Part shown: positions 16,917-25,714 of the stretch, piece after piece
Layout of the letters: each line of letters starts with the position of its first letter
Numbering within the stretch: position 1 is the first letter of the stretch
Assembly: GCF_013416555.1 (NCBI RefSeq)
Contig: NZ_JACCFG010000001.1
Coordinates: 248,001 to 312,000 of the forward strand
Reading direction: 5' to 3'
Length of the DNA stretch: 64,000 bases
Source of the DNA: Sphingomonas sp. R-74633
GTDB taxonomy: Bacteria > Pseudomonadota > Alphaproteobacteria > Sphingomonadales > Sphingomonadaceae
Translations under genes and position numbers: made by a program
The notes under the pieces: model-generated
Told to the model about the DNA's origin: nothing
Database searches by the model: none
The model's input: only the letters and a program-made list of their open reading frames with translations

Positions 16917-17999
16917 TCACTTCAGCCTGGTCAGGATATCCGCCGGCGGGGCCAGATCGCCGGGGCGCAGGGTACCGCGGTCGATCCGCACCGCCACCAG
17001 GGTGGTCGTGCGGCCCCGAGAGGTAGTGACGCGCTCGAGTATCAACCCGTTCGCCGTCCGGCATTCGAGCTCGCCATAGTCCATCACGCCCGGCGCCATG
17101 TCGAACATCGTGCAGCGCTCGCCCAATATGGTTTTGGACGGTGCGCCGGGGACCTTGATCTCCTTGCCCAGCAAAAGGTTCGGATTGTCGTTCTGCGGGT
17201 CACGATTGAGGTCCAGCCGTATCAGCCCGCCATCCGCCCGTTCGTTTAGGCTCAGGCGCATCCCCGGCGCGATGAAGACGCGGGTGGTTTGGCGTCCGTC
17301 GGTCCACTCGGTCATCCTGGCCTTGCCCAGCCGGCGCACGCGGAAGCTTTCCGAGGGGGTATCGGCAGCACCGCGCAGCAGTACGTCGTCATTGGGGCCA
17401 CCCGCGGCGCCCGGCTGCCATTCGCCCCAGCTGGTGAGGCGCAGCAGCTCGGCGGGAATCTCCGCGGCCTCGCGTGCGACCTTCCTGCGCGTGATCGAGA
17501 CTGCCTTCGCGGACGACAATTCCCCGCCGTCGCGCCCGCTCACCAGGCTCTGCCACAGCATAATACCGTCTGCGGTCAGGCAGTTCTTCTCGGTATATTC
17601 CTTGGCCTTGAACTGCCAGACCGTGCAGCTTTCGCCGAGCAGGCTGTCGGTCTGCGCGGTCTTTTCGATCGAGAGCGGCGTGGCTCTCGCTTTGCCGATG
17701 ATCGACAGGCCGGAATAGCGTCCGTCGGGAAAGCGGGCGAGGTGATAGGATACGCCCGATTGCATATCCGAGATCGAGGTCGATTTCTCGCCGTTCTCGA
17801 TGCCGTCCTCGCGCAGCCAGTGGCCGGACCGGGTGAGGGTCGCCTGATCTTCGCCGGGCGGCCCCCAGCCGCGCTTGACCCGCATCACCGCGATATGGTC
17901 GGCGGCAACCGGCACGGCGAAGCGGGACCAGCCCGGCTTGGCGAACACGGTGTCCGCCTGCGCGTCGGCGGCGAGGAGAAGGGCAAGCAGCACTGTCAC
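16917..17999 (-). CDS. Secreted protein with internal domain duplication, unknown function
   Basis: 360 residues. GTG start at 17999 followed by a signal peptide (TVLLALLLAADAQA, cleavage before DT). Two related lobes are visible: LLGESCTVWQF...EKNCLTADGIMLW...AVSITR...EIPAELLRL and ILGERCTMFDM...LECRTANGLILE...AVRIDR...APPADILTRL. Each has a CT...C pair, suggesting a disulfide in a periplasmic protein. A perfect 11-bp hairpin covers the start codon, so either initiation is controlled by structure or the true start is further in. No family recognised. Confidence 0.75.
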   Translation of the reverse strand: MTVLLALLLAADAQADTVFAKPGWSRFAVPVAADHIAVMRVKRGWGPPGEDQATLTRSGHWLREDGIENGEKSTSISDMQSGVSYHLARFPDGRYSGLSIIGKARATPLSIEKTAQTDSLLGESCTVWQFKAKEYTEKNCLTADGIMLWQSLVSGRDGGELSSAKAVSITRRKVAREAAEIPAELLRLTSWGEWQPGAAGGPNDDVLLRGAADTPSESFRVRRLGKARMTEWTDGRQTTRVFIAPGMRLSLNERADGGLIRLDLNRDPQNDNPNLLLGKEIKVPGAPSKTILGERCTMFDMAPGVMDYGELECRTANGLILERVTTSRGRTTTLVAVRIDRGTLRPGDLAPPADILTRLK

Positions 18000-18027
18000 G
18001 CCCGGAAGAATGTCCGCCGGGCGTGAC
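17995..18027. repeat. Perfect inverted repeat over a start codon
   Basis: Arms GTCACGCCCGG (17995-18005) and CCGGGCGTGAC (18017-18027) with an 11-base loop. It lies 16 bases past the sulfatase stop and overlaps the GTG of the next gene. It has no T-run, so it is not a standard terminator; it may be an mRNA stem or extragenic palindrome. Confidence 0.75.
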
Positions 18028-18042
18028 CAAATCGTTACGTCG

Positions 18043-19542
18043 TCAGTTCTGACTCGGGCTCGCGGTGGTGATCTTTTCCATCGCGTCGCTCACCGTGAAG
18101 CTTGCCGCCTTGGCGCGCGGGGGGAACTCCTTGAAGCTCTCGAGCAGCTTGCCGACGATCGCCTGGGCAGGGACGAACAGGAACATCCGGTGCGCCGACC
18201 AGTCGCCATAATAGATGCTCTCCGGCCCGCGCTCGAACGGATCCGAGCGGATATTGTAGAGCATCGGCGCGCGTAGCGCAGTGAAGGCGCCCTGCCACAC
18301 GCCGAGCGGCGTCGTGTGGTCGACCTCCGAATTCTGCTCCTGGAACGCGACCTTCCACTGATGCAGGCGCAGTGCCATCAGGTCGCCGTCGTCGCTCCAA
18401 TAGGCAAAGCCCGGGCGCGGCCATTGCTTCGCCTCGCCCTTGAAGCCGGGGGCCAGGTCGTGCCCGTCGAGATGCACCTTGAAGCTCTTGTCGCCGATCT
18501 TGCCGCCCTTGCGCACGCGCTCGACGACGTCGGTGTCGCCGGCCGCCGCCGCGAAGGTCGGCAGGAAATCCTCATGCGCGCAGATGTCATTGATGATCGT
18601 GTCCGGCTCGATGGTGCCGGGCCAGCGGATCACGCAGGGCACACGGAAGCCGCCTTCCCAATTGGTCGCCTTCTCGCCCTTGAACGGCGTGGTGCCGCCA
18701 TCGGGCCAGGTGAAGCATTCGGCGCCATTGTCGGTGGTGTAGACGACGATCGTGTCGTCCTGGACGCCGAGCTCATCGACCAGAGCGAGCAGCTCGCCGA
18801 CATGCCCGTCATGCTCGACCATGCCGTCGGGGTAGAGTCCGAGCCCGGTCTTGCCCTTCGACTCTTCCTTCAGGTGCGTGAACACGTGCATCCGGGTCGA
18901 GTTGAAATAGCAGAACCACGGGCCGCCCTCGGCGTGCTTGCGCTTGATGAAGTCCTTGGCGTCGGCGAGGAATTCCTCGTCGATCGTCTCCATGCGCTTC
19001 TTTGTCATCGCGCCGGTATTGTCGATCGATTGCCCGCCCTTGCCGTCGGCCTTGCACTTCAGGACCCCGCGCGGGCCGAACTTCTCCTTGAACTTCGGAT
19101 CCTTGGGATAATCTTCATTCTCGGGCTCCTCTTCGGCATTGAGGTGGTAGAGATTGCCGAAGAACTCGTCGAAGCCGTGCATCGTCGGCAGATGCTCGTC
19201 GCGGTCGCCGAGATGGTTCTTGCCGAACTGGCCGGTGGCATAGCCCTGCGCCTTGAGCACCTGGGCGATGCAAGGGTCATCGGGCCCGAGGCCGAGATCG
19301 GCGCCCGGCAGGCCTACCTTGGTCAGCCCGGTGCGGATCGGGGATTGTCCGGTCAGGAACGCCGCGCGCCCCGCGGTGCAGCTCTGCTGGGCATACCAGT
19401 CGGTGAAGCGCGCGCCTTCCTTGGCGATGCGATCGATGTTGGGCGTTTTATAGCCCATCATCCCGCTATTGTAGCAGCTGGGGTTAAACCAGCCGATGTC
19501 GTCGCCCATGATGAAGAGGATGTTCGGCTTGCTCGCAGGCAT
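18043..19542 (-). CDS. Sulfatase (arylsulfatase family)
   Basis: 499 residues. Type I sulfatase: metal-binding Asp pair in LFIMGDDIGW, the formylglycine motif SCTAGRAAFLTGQ with Cys55, and later FGKNHLGDRDE, VYTTDNGAE and KATNWEGGFRVPCVIRWPG typical of the arylsulfatase A group. It hydrolyses sulfate esters and needs conversion of Cys55 to formylglycine by a maturase, which is not encoded nearby. There is no signal peptide, so a cytoplasmic place is suggested. Substrate unknown. It is flanked by non-coding DNA of about 130 bases on the 5' side. Confidence 0.92.
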   Translation of the reverse strand: MPASKPNILFIMGDDIGWFNPSCYNSGMMGYKTPNIDRIAKEGARFTDWYAQQSCTAGRAAFLTGQSPIRTGLTKVGLPGADLGLGPDDPCIAQVLKAQGYATGQFGKNHLGDRDEHLPTMHGFDEFFGNLYHLNAEEEPENEDYPKDPKFKEKFGPRGVLKCKADGKGGQSIDNTGAMTKKRMETIDEEFLADAKDFIKRKHAEGGPWFCYFNSTRMHVFTHLKEESKGKTGLGLYPDGMVEHDGHVGELLALVDELGVQDDTIVVYTTDNGAECFTWPDGGTTPFKGEKATNWEGGFRVPCVIRWPGTIEPDTIINDICAHEDFLPTFAAAAGDTDVVERVRKGGKIGDKSFKVHLDGHDLAPGFKGEAKQWPRPGFAYWSDDGDLMALRLHQWKVAFQEQNSEVDHTTPLGVWQGAFTALRAPMLYNIRSDPFERGPESIYYGDWSAHRMFLFVPAQAIVGKLLESFKEFPPRAKAASFTVSDAMEKITTASPSQN

Positions 19543-19670
19543 GATGATCGCTCCAGTCCAGGGAACCCTAGGGTTCCAGACTGGGCCGGTTCGGCGGAGC
19601 GGGGCATCGGGCCGAACCCCGGTTTCGCGCGGGGGATGGCTTGTAGGGAAGGGGCGGGCTTGCCCCGAGC

Positions 19671-21305
19671 CTAGCGGACGAGCCGGGCGGTCGTGTCGAG
19701 CAACTGGCGGTTGTCGAACGGCTTGGGCAGCAGCTCCGCATCGGCGAACGCGCGCGGCAGCGAAGACCTGCCATAGCCGCTGACGAAGACGAACGGGATA
19801 TCCTCGCGCGTCAGCAACGCCGCGATCGCATCGACCGTCTGGCCGCCGAGATTGGCGTCGAGCAAGGCGGCGTCGACTCGGTAGCGCTCGATCAGGCTCA
19901 GCGCCGCGGGCACGTTCGTCGCAGGGCCGACGACATGGGCGCCGGCATCCTCGAGCTGGCCGGCAATCTCCATTGCCACCAGCGGCTCGTCCTCGATGAT
20001 GAGGACGCGCTTGCCTTCCAGCCGCTTCGGCGCGGCGGAATCGTTCGCGCCGGAACGCACCGGGGCGATGGCGCGCTGCTCGGCGATTGCGAGATCGGCG
20101 GCGCTGTCCTTCGGCAATGCGGCGCCGATCGGAAACACGATGTCCCAGCGCACGCCTTCGGGCTCGGCGAGCATCCGCGCTTCGCCGCCGGCGCCGCGCA
20201 CGCTCGCTTCGATCAGGCGCGTGCCGAAACCGCGGCGGATCGGTGCCTTGATCTCGGGGCCGCCACGCTCGATCCAGCGCATCTCGATGCCCGCCTCATT
20301 GGCGGCCCAACTGATCGTCACCACGCCGCTCGTCTTCGACAGCGCGCCATATTTGAGCGAGTTGGTGCCGAGCTCGTGGAGGATCATCGCCATCTTCGGC
20401 ACGGCGGTGGCGTCGAGATAGAGGTCCGGCCCCGAAGCCGAGATCTGCGCCTCGTCCACCGGGCCCAGCTTCATCTGGTCCTGGACGATGTCGCGAAGCT
20501 GTGTGCCTTTCCAGTCATTGGTGCTCAGCTGCGAATGGACGCGCGACATCGACTGGATGCGCCCGCCGAAGCTCTGGACGAAATCGGCCGGGTCGTCGCA
20601 GTGGCGCAGCGTCTGCGATGCGATCGCCTGCACCGTGGCGAGCATGTTCTTCACCCGGTGGCTCAGCTCGCCGGTCAGCATCTTCTGCAGCTCTTCGGAC
20701 TCGCGCAGCGCCTCCTCTGCGATCGTCCGCTCGAGCAGGTCGGCCGCCTGCCGCGCCAGGATGTCGAGCATCCGCAGGTCGCGCTCCGACGGCTGGTGCG
20801 GCTTGCTCCAGTGCGTCGAGATCATCCCGAGCAGATTGCCTTCGCGCGATAGCAGCGGCGTGGTCTGCGCCGAGCGGATGCCGGTGTTGCGAAAGGCGAT
20901 CAGATCCTCGGTGCCGGCGATCTCGTCCCATTCCTCATAGTCGGAAATGACCGAGCGCTCGCCGGAACGGAGCGCGAGCGCGCAGCTGCTGCGCGCGGCC
21001 GGGCTCACCCATTTCCAGAAGCCCACGGCCTCGGGCGGGAGTCCGCGCGAGCAGAGCAGCTGGAGATGGCCGCCGCGGCCCGACGGCTCGTCTGAAGGGG
21101 CGAGCATCTGCATCGTCCCGAACTGCGAGCCGGTGATCGAAATCGCCGCGTCGACGATCTTGCCGCAAAGCTCCACCCGGTCCTGCTCGCCGATCAGCGC
21201 GATGCTGATCGAGTGCAGAAGCTCGATGTCCGCCAGCTCGGTATCCGTCACGCCAACGGGCTGGTGCCGGGTTTTGGGCAGGCTGGCGTGGAGCTGGTGC
21301 GTCAT
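19671..21305 (-). CDS. GAF - HWE-type histidine kinase - receiver protein
   Basis: 544 residues from the ATG at 21305; an upstream in-frame start at 21443 would add 46 residues of unlikely sequence. Domains: GAF (about residues 20-190), a HisKA_2/HWE kinase with ELSHRVKNMLATVQAIASQTL (His acceptor), LHELGTNSLKYGALS and RGFGTRLIEASV, then a C-terminal receiver (VLIIEDEPLVAMEIAGQLEDAGAHVVGPA; Asp in ALLDANLGG; Lys in LLPKPFD). HWE kinases in alphaproteobacteria often serve light, redox or general stress signalling. No cognate partner lies beside it. Confidence 0.9.
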   Translation of the reverse strand: MTHQLHASLPKTRHQPVGVTDTELADIELLHSISIALIGEQDRVELCGKIVDAAISITGSQFGTMQMLAPSDEPSGRGGHLQLLCSRGLPPEAVGFWKWVSPAARSSCALALRSGERSVISDYEEWDEIAGTEDLIAFRNTGIRSAQTTPLLSREGNLLGMISTHWSKPHQPSERDLRMLDILARQAADLLERTIAEEALRESEELQKMLTGELSHRVKNMLATVQAIASQTLRHCDDPADFVQSFGGRIQSMSRVHSQLSTNDWKGTQLRDIVQDQMKLGPVDEAQISASGPDLYLDATAVPKMAMILHELGTNSLKYGALSKTSGVVTISWAANEAGIEMRWIERGGPEIKAPIRRGFGTRLIEASVRGAGGEARMLAEPEGVRWDIVFPIGAALPKDSAADLAIAEQRAIAPVRSGANDSAAPKRLEGKRVLIIEDEPLVAMEIAGQLEDAGAHVVGPATNVPAALSLIERYRVDAALLDANLGGQTVDAIAALLTREDIPFVFVSGYGRSSLPRAFADAELLPKPFDNRQLLDTTARLVR

Positions 21306-21558
21306 GCGGCGTCCCGAAGGAGCGGTGGGAACGCCGATCATATCAGCTAACGGCTTGAATCGCGAAGCTGTTTTCGTTCCGCAATGGAGGATGCCGGGCA
21401 TCCGGCCTGCTTCGTCTTGCAATGTAGGATTTCGCCCGCTCACCTGGAACGGCGGCGCCTTTGGCCCGCCGCTCTTTGACCCTGTGATTCCCTACGCTTG
21501 AGCGGCGATTTTGTTGCCGGCGTCGTGACTTTTGTGTCCTTCTGGCGGGCGGATTTGT

Positions 21559-21587
21559 GTAAGTATATTGCTATATCAATAGCTTAC
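21559..21587. promoter_or_regulatory. AT-rich inverted repeat, possible operator
   Basis: Imperfect palindrome with outer arms GTAAG and CTTAC and inner TATTG/CAATA, one bulge, in an otherwise GC-rich gap between the GT2 gene and the kinase (about 255 bases before the kinase start). The local AT richness suggests a regulator site or promoter region. Confidence 0.4.
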
Positions 21588-21633
21588 CTGGGGGGCGAGG
21601 TGTGGCGCAAAAGTCCAACAGCCCAGCCCGCGC

Positions 21634-21651
21634 AAAACGCGCCTTGGCGCG
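21634..21651 (-). terminator. Short terminator after the GT2 gene
   Basis: Stem CGCGCC/GGCGCG (tight loop) followed on the minus strand by TTTT, 30 bases past the glycosyltransferase stop. The loop is very small, so strength is uncertain. Confidence 0.5.
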
Positions 21652-21680
21652 TACTTCGTGTACTTTGGAGTCCGAAGCGC

Positions 21681-22748
21681 CTAGATCGCCACCCCAAGCC
21701 CGCGCCCGATCGCCCGCACCCGGCCGATCAGCGGCGAGATCAGACGGTCCGGGTCGTTGGCGGGCAGATGGACGCTGTCGGGCAGGACGCCCATCGCCTG
21801 GCGCATCGTCACCGCGCCCTGGCGCAGCGCCGGGCGCGCGACCAGCCACCACAGCCGGGCATGCTCGCCATCGACCTCGATCCGCTCTTGTGGGGTGAGG
21901 GGTGTGCGGGCGACATGGTCGGCGTGGAGCGCGCCGAGGATGCGCGAAAGGCAGCCGAGCGTCGGCAGGTCGGGCACCGGATCGCGGGCCATGAAATAGC
22001 GGACGACCAGTTCGGCGTTCGCCTGGGCCTCGCCGTCGCCGAATACCGGCAGATAGCGCTCGGCAAGCACCCGCGCGGCGCTGGCCGCCATCATCTCGGC
22101 GAACTTCTTCGAAGCGCCGCCGGGATGACAGCGATAGAGGAGCTGCGCCTCGTCGAGCCGGGCAATCTGCCCGAAGCGGCTGAGGCGGTGATAGAGGTCG
22201 AAGTCCTCGGCATAGCGCACCTGCGGGCGCTCGAACGGGTCGAGCAACCGCGCGGCCTCGGCGCGGAACATGACGGTGGACCAGACCAGCGGGTTCTGAG
22301 TGAGCAGCAGCCAGTCGATCACCGCCGGGGTGAGCGCATGGTCGCCCGGCCAAGGCGTGACGCGGCCGTCCTCGAGCAGCTCCGCCGCGGTGGCGACCAG
22401 CACAATGCCGGGGTTCGCGTCGAGATAAGCGACCTGCGCGGCGAAGCGGCCGGGCTTGCAGAGGTCGTCCTGGTCGAGCCCGGCGATGTAGCGCCCGCGC
22501 GCCGCGGCGAAGCCGGTGTTGCGGGCGACGACCGGGCCGCCATTCTCGGCCGCGTGGATCACGGTGATCCGCGGGTCTGTGAGAGTGGCGAGCACGTCGC
22601 GGGTATTGTCGGTCGAGCAATCGTCGACGATCACCAGCTCCCAGTCGGCAAAGTCCTGGGCAAGGACGCTGTCGATCGTCGCGCCGATCCATGCCGCGCC
22701 GTTGTACGCCGGCATGATGACGCTGACGGTGGGAGCGGGGCCGGTCAT
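21681..22748 (-). CDS. Family 2 glycosyltransferase
   Basis: 355 residues. GT-A fold with VSVIMPAYNGAAWIGATIDSVLAQDFADWELVIVDDCSTDNT, the DxD-like AGLDQDDLCKPGRF, and the acceptor-side VRYAEDFDLYHRLSRFG (ED motif). Transfers a sugar from a nucleotide-sugar donor, usually to a surface polysaccharide or glycolipid. The ATG at 22748 overlaps the stop of the fusion gene before it (ATGA), so the two are translated together; this suggests the sugar made or modified by the fusion protein may be the substrate, which is inference. Confidence 0.92.
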   Translation of the reverse strand: MTGPAPTVSVIMPAYNGAAWIGATIDSVLAQDFADWELVIVDDCSTDNTRDVLATLTDPRITVIHAAENGGPVVARNTGFAAARGRYIAGLDQDDLCKPGRFAAQVAYLDANPGIVLVATAAELLEDGRVTPWPGDHALTPAVIDWLLLTQNPLVWSTVMFRAEAARLLDPFERPQVRYAEDFDLYHRLSRFGQIARLDEAQLLYRCHPGGASKKFAEMMAASAARVLAERYLPVFGDGEAQANAELVVRYFMARDPVPDLPTLGCLSRILGALHADHVARTPLTPQERIEVDGEHARLWWLVARPALRQGAVTMRQAMGVLPDSVHLPANDPDRLISPLIGRVRAIGRGLGVAI

Positions 22749-25207
22749 GCGGCGAGGCTCACGGCCTGGCCTAGCAGCTGGTCGACGATGAGCTGGCCGA
22801 CATCGTTCTGCCACTGCCACAGGCCATTGGCCTTGCCCTTGAAGCTCTTCTCGCCGCCTAGCCGCCCTTCGGGGACGAAGCCCGCGGCGAGGCCGATGCC
22901 ATAGGCGCCGGGGAGGGGATGCCCCTCCGCATCGGTGACGCGGCAGAGTTGGTCGGCCAGCCGCGGGCGGCCCGGCGCGTGCGCGGCGAGCGCGATGCGC
23001 TGGCCGGCGGCGTCGAGCAGGGTCAGCGCGTGCGGCCGATAGCCCAGAGCCGCGACGACGACATCAGCCTCGGCGAGGATCTTCGTTGTCTCGGGGTTCG
23101 GCCCGCCAAGCTGGTGGAGGCGCACCCGCGGATCGGGTGTGCGGCCGCCGATCCGCAGCATCCGCAGCACCAGCTCGCGCGCTTCGAGGCGGAAGCCGGC
23201 GAGACGATAGACGAAGCCCGAAAGCGGGCAGATGTCATCGGGGCCGAAATCGATGAAGCCGTCGGCATGGGCGGCTTCGGCATTGGGATACCAGGGCCGC
23301 AGCGCCTCGCGGTGGAGCAGGCTCAGGCTCTCGGCACCGAACGGGATGTCGGACTTGAGGAGGAGGACGGCGGAGGCGATTGCGGAGGTGGAGGCGCCGA
23401 TGATCGCGATGCGCGGGGCGCGCTTGTCGGCGATGCGCTCGCGCAGCCGCTCCATGCCGCCGGCGCGCAGCATGTCGTCGCACAGCATCAGCCGCTCGCC
23501 GACCTGGTTACGCAGCGGCGTGCCGGCGACGGGTGCAGCGGCAACGCTGGTCGGCGACTGGTAGCCGCCGGTGGCGATGACAATGTTCTGCGAAAGCAGT
23601 TCGCGCTCGGTGCCGGTGGCAACATCGCGGATCCGGGTCTGCCAGAGCCCCGCGGCGGTGCGACGACTGTCGAGCACTTCATGGCCGGTCAGCACGCTGC
23701 CGCCCGCCTCGGTCACGACCGCGCCGACGCGCTGGCCCATTGCCTCGAGGAATGGGCCAGTGCGGCTGAGGGGTACGCCGAGCTTGCCGATATACTGAGC
23801 GACCTCGCGGGACGCCGGGTGGTCCATCAGCGCCGCGATGCTTGGCTCGGGATTGTCCTTCACCGCGCTGAGAAAGGTCTCGGCGGTGCTGTCCGAGGTG
23901 ATGGCATAGCCCGGCAGCTCGCCCGCACCGAGGCTTGGGCGCCGCTCGATCACCGCAAGCCCGGCGGCGAGTTCGCGCAGCTTGCCCTTCTTGCTTGCCG
24001 AGATGAGGAAGGCGACGCCGGCGGGGCCGCCGCCGATCAGGACGGTCGACAGTATGTCGGACTTGGCCGCTGGCACGGCGGCGCGCGGCTTGCGTAGCGC
24101 GGCCCGGAGGGCTTCGCAGATGGTGGCGACGTCGCTTTCGCGCATGGCATCGGTGACGGGTAGCGACAGCATCCGTGCGGCGAGGTCGTCGGCCACCGGC
24201 GTTGTGCTAACAACGCACTCGCGCTGGAAATAGGGCTGCTGGGCCAGATGCGGCGCGAAATAATGGCCGCTGCCGATGCCCTGCGCAGCAAGCTCTGCCA
24301 TTACCGCGGCGCGGTCGGTGCCGGCTGGCAACAGCATCGGCATGAACTGGGCGACCTGGCGGGTGGCGGCCGCCGCCTGGAAGGTGACGTCGCCCTCCAG
24401 TCCTGAACGATAGGCACGGTCGAGTTCGGCGCGGTGCTTGGCTACGGCGTCGATCTCGTCGAGCTTGGCGAGGGCGAGCAGGCCGAGCACTTCGGGCAGT
24501 TTGGCGTTGGTGCCGGGCATCGTCGCCGAGCGCGGGGCGCCGAAGCCGAAATTGTGCATGGTCCGCAGCGCTTCCACCTGCGCTTCGTCGGCGCTGTAGA
24601 TCAGGCCTCCCTCGGCGGTGGCGAAGGTCTTGGTGGCGTGCAGCGAGAAGACGCTGGCGAAGCCGGCGCCGGTACCGAAGCCATGGCCGGCGGCGTCGAG
24701 GCTGCCGAGTGACGCGGCGGCGTCGACCACCACGCCGACGCCGTGCTGCTCGGACAGCCGGGCATAGCGGGCCAGGTCGATGCAAGTGCCGAACGTGTCA
24801 TAGGGGACAAGCACCGCGATTTCGCCAGCGTGGCGGGCCAGGGCAGCTTCCTCTGCCTCGGCGCTGGCGGCCCAGTTGGCGGGGTCGCTGTCGATAAGGA
24901 TCGGGGTCAGGCCCCCCCAGATCGCGGCATGGGCGGTGGCGGCGAAAGTGAAGCTGGGGATGAGGGCGTATTTGCCCTTGCGGCCCTCTGCCGCCTGGCG
25001 GATCGCCAGGATCAGGCCGATGGTGGCGTTGTTGACCGCCAGCGCCGCGCCCTGGCCGCCGAACAGTTCGGCGACGACCCGCGTCTCGAATTCGCGGACC
25101 AACGGGCCGCCATTGCTGTACACGCCGCGGGCCTCGAGGGCCTGCAGTGCTTCGGTCATCTCGCTCAGCCGCGGTGGTTGCGGCGCGATCAGCGGTAGTT
25201 TGTGCAT
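22745..25207 (-). CDS. DegT-type aminotransferase fused to a FAD/NAD(P)-binding monooxygenase-like domain
   Basis: 820 residues. Residues 1-375 are a DegT/DnrJ/EryC1/StrS sugar aminotransferase: N-terminal ARGVYSNGGPLVREFE, SFTFAATAHAA, cofactor Asp162 in VVDAAASLGS, and Schiff-base Lys193 in SLHATKTFATAEGG. Residues 385-820 are a flavoprotein with FAD motif VLIGGGPAGVAF (389-400), IVIATGGYQSP, a second dinucleotide motif IAIIGASTSAIAS (600-612) and a C-terminal GxxxG region (AYGIGLAAGF), similar in layout to N-hydroxylating monooxygenases. The frame is open throughout with no stop at the junction, so the fusion is real. A plausible role is amination then oxidation of a sugar nitrogen. It precedes and overlaps a GT2 gene. 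Confidence 0.88.
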   Translation of the reverse strand: MHKLPLIAPQPPRLSEMTEALQALEARGVYSNGGPLVREFETRVVAELFGGQGAALAVNNATIGLILAIRQAAEGRKGKYALIPSFTFAATAHAAIWGGLTPILIDSDPANWAASAEAEEAALARHAGEIAVLVPYDTFGTCIDLARYARLSEQHGVGVVVDAAASLGSLDAAGHGFGTGAGFASVFSLHATKTFATAEGGLIYSADEAQVEALRTMHNFGFGAPRSATMPGTNAKLPEVLGLLALAKLDEIDAVAKHRAELDRAYRSGLEGDVTFQAAAATRQVAQFMPMLLPAGTDRAAVMAELAAQGIGSGHYFAPHLAQQPYFQRECVVSTTPVADDLAARMLSLPVTDAMRESDVATICEALRAALRKPRAAVPAAKSDILSTVLIGGGPAGVAFLISASKKGKLRELAAGLAVIERRPSLGAGELPGYAITSDSTAETFLSAVKDNPEPSIAALMDHPASREVAQYIGKLGVPLSRTGPFLEAMGQRVGAVVTEAGGSVLTGHEVLDSRRTAAGLWQTRIRDVATGTERELLSQNIVIATGGYQSPTSVAAAPVAGTPLRNQVGERLMLCDDMLRAGGMERLRERIADKRAPRIAIIGASTSAIASAVLLLKSDIPFGAESLSLLHREALRPWYPNAEAAHADGFIDFGPDDICPLSGFVYRLAGFRLEARELVLRMLRIGGRTPDPRVRLHQLGGPNPETTKILAEADVVVAALGYRPHALTLLDAAGQRIALAAHAPGRPRLADQLCRVTDAEGHPLPGAYGIGLAAGFVPEGRLGGEKSFKGKANGLWQWQNDVGQLIVDQLLGQAVSLAA

Positions 25208-25258
25208 GTCCCCGGCAAGGTCCCACTCAATAGCGGGAAGAGGTTAGCCCAGGGTCTC

Positions 25259-25714
25259 CTAAGATTGCGTAAGTCGCTTCAAGGCCACCAATTCGCGATC
25301 CAATGCCTGGAGAAAGGCCGAGCGGTCCGTCGCCGAGAATGGCTTGGGGCCGCCGATCTGGTCGCCGCCGGCGCGCAGGTCGGCCATGATTGCCCGGGTC
25401 GCAATCGCCGCGCCGATCGAGCTGGTGGTGAAGGGCTTGCCGGTGGGCGACAGCACCCTGGCACCAGCCTTGAGCGCACGGTCGGCGAGCAGGATGTCGG
25501 CGGTGATCACCACACTGTCCGCACCGGCCTGCTCTGCGATCCAGTCATCGGCGGCGTCGAAGCTGTCGCTGACCACCTGGCGGCTGACCAGCGGGTGCTG
25601 GGGCACGCGCAGCCAGGAGTTGCTGACAATCACCACGGGCACCTCATGGCGCCACGCGACCTTGTAGATCTCGTCCTTCACCGGGCAGGCGTCGGCGTCG
25701 ACGAGGACCCTCAC
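25259..25714 (-). CDS. YaiI/YqxD family protein (UPF0178, DUF188)
   Basis: 151 residues. Starts MRVLVDADACPVKDEIYKVA, the family signature with the Asp-rich PIN-like/NYN-like active-site region, then DDWIAEQAGADSVVITADILLADRAL and the GGPKPFSATDRSAFLQALDREL end. Function unproven; nuclease-like by fold. Its ATG overlaps the TGA stop of the DEAD-box helicase gene (ATGA), suggesting an RNA-related co-expression. Confidence 0.93.
   Translation of the reverse strand: MRVLVDADACPVKDEIYKVAWRHEVPVVIVSNSWLRVPQHPLVSRQVVSDSFDAADDWIAEQAGADSVVITADILLADRALKAGARVLSPTGKPFTTSSIGAAIATRAIMADLRAGGDQIGGPKPFSATDRSAFLQALDRELVALKRLTQS

Noticed and set aside
21306-21443. EcfG-type promoter or longer N-terminus before the GAF/HWE kinase
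   Set aside because: A GGAAC and CGTT occur but are 23 bases apart, too far for the usual 16-17; the extra coding frame is not protein-like.
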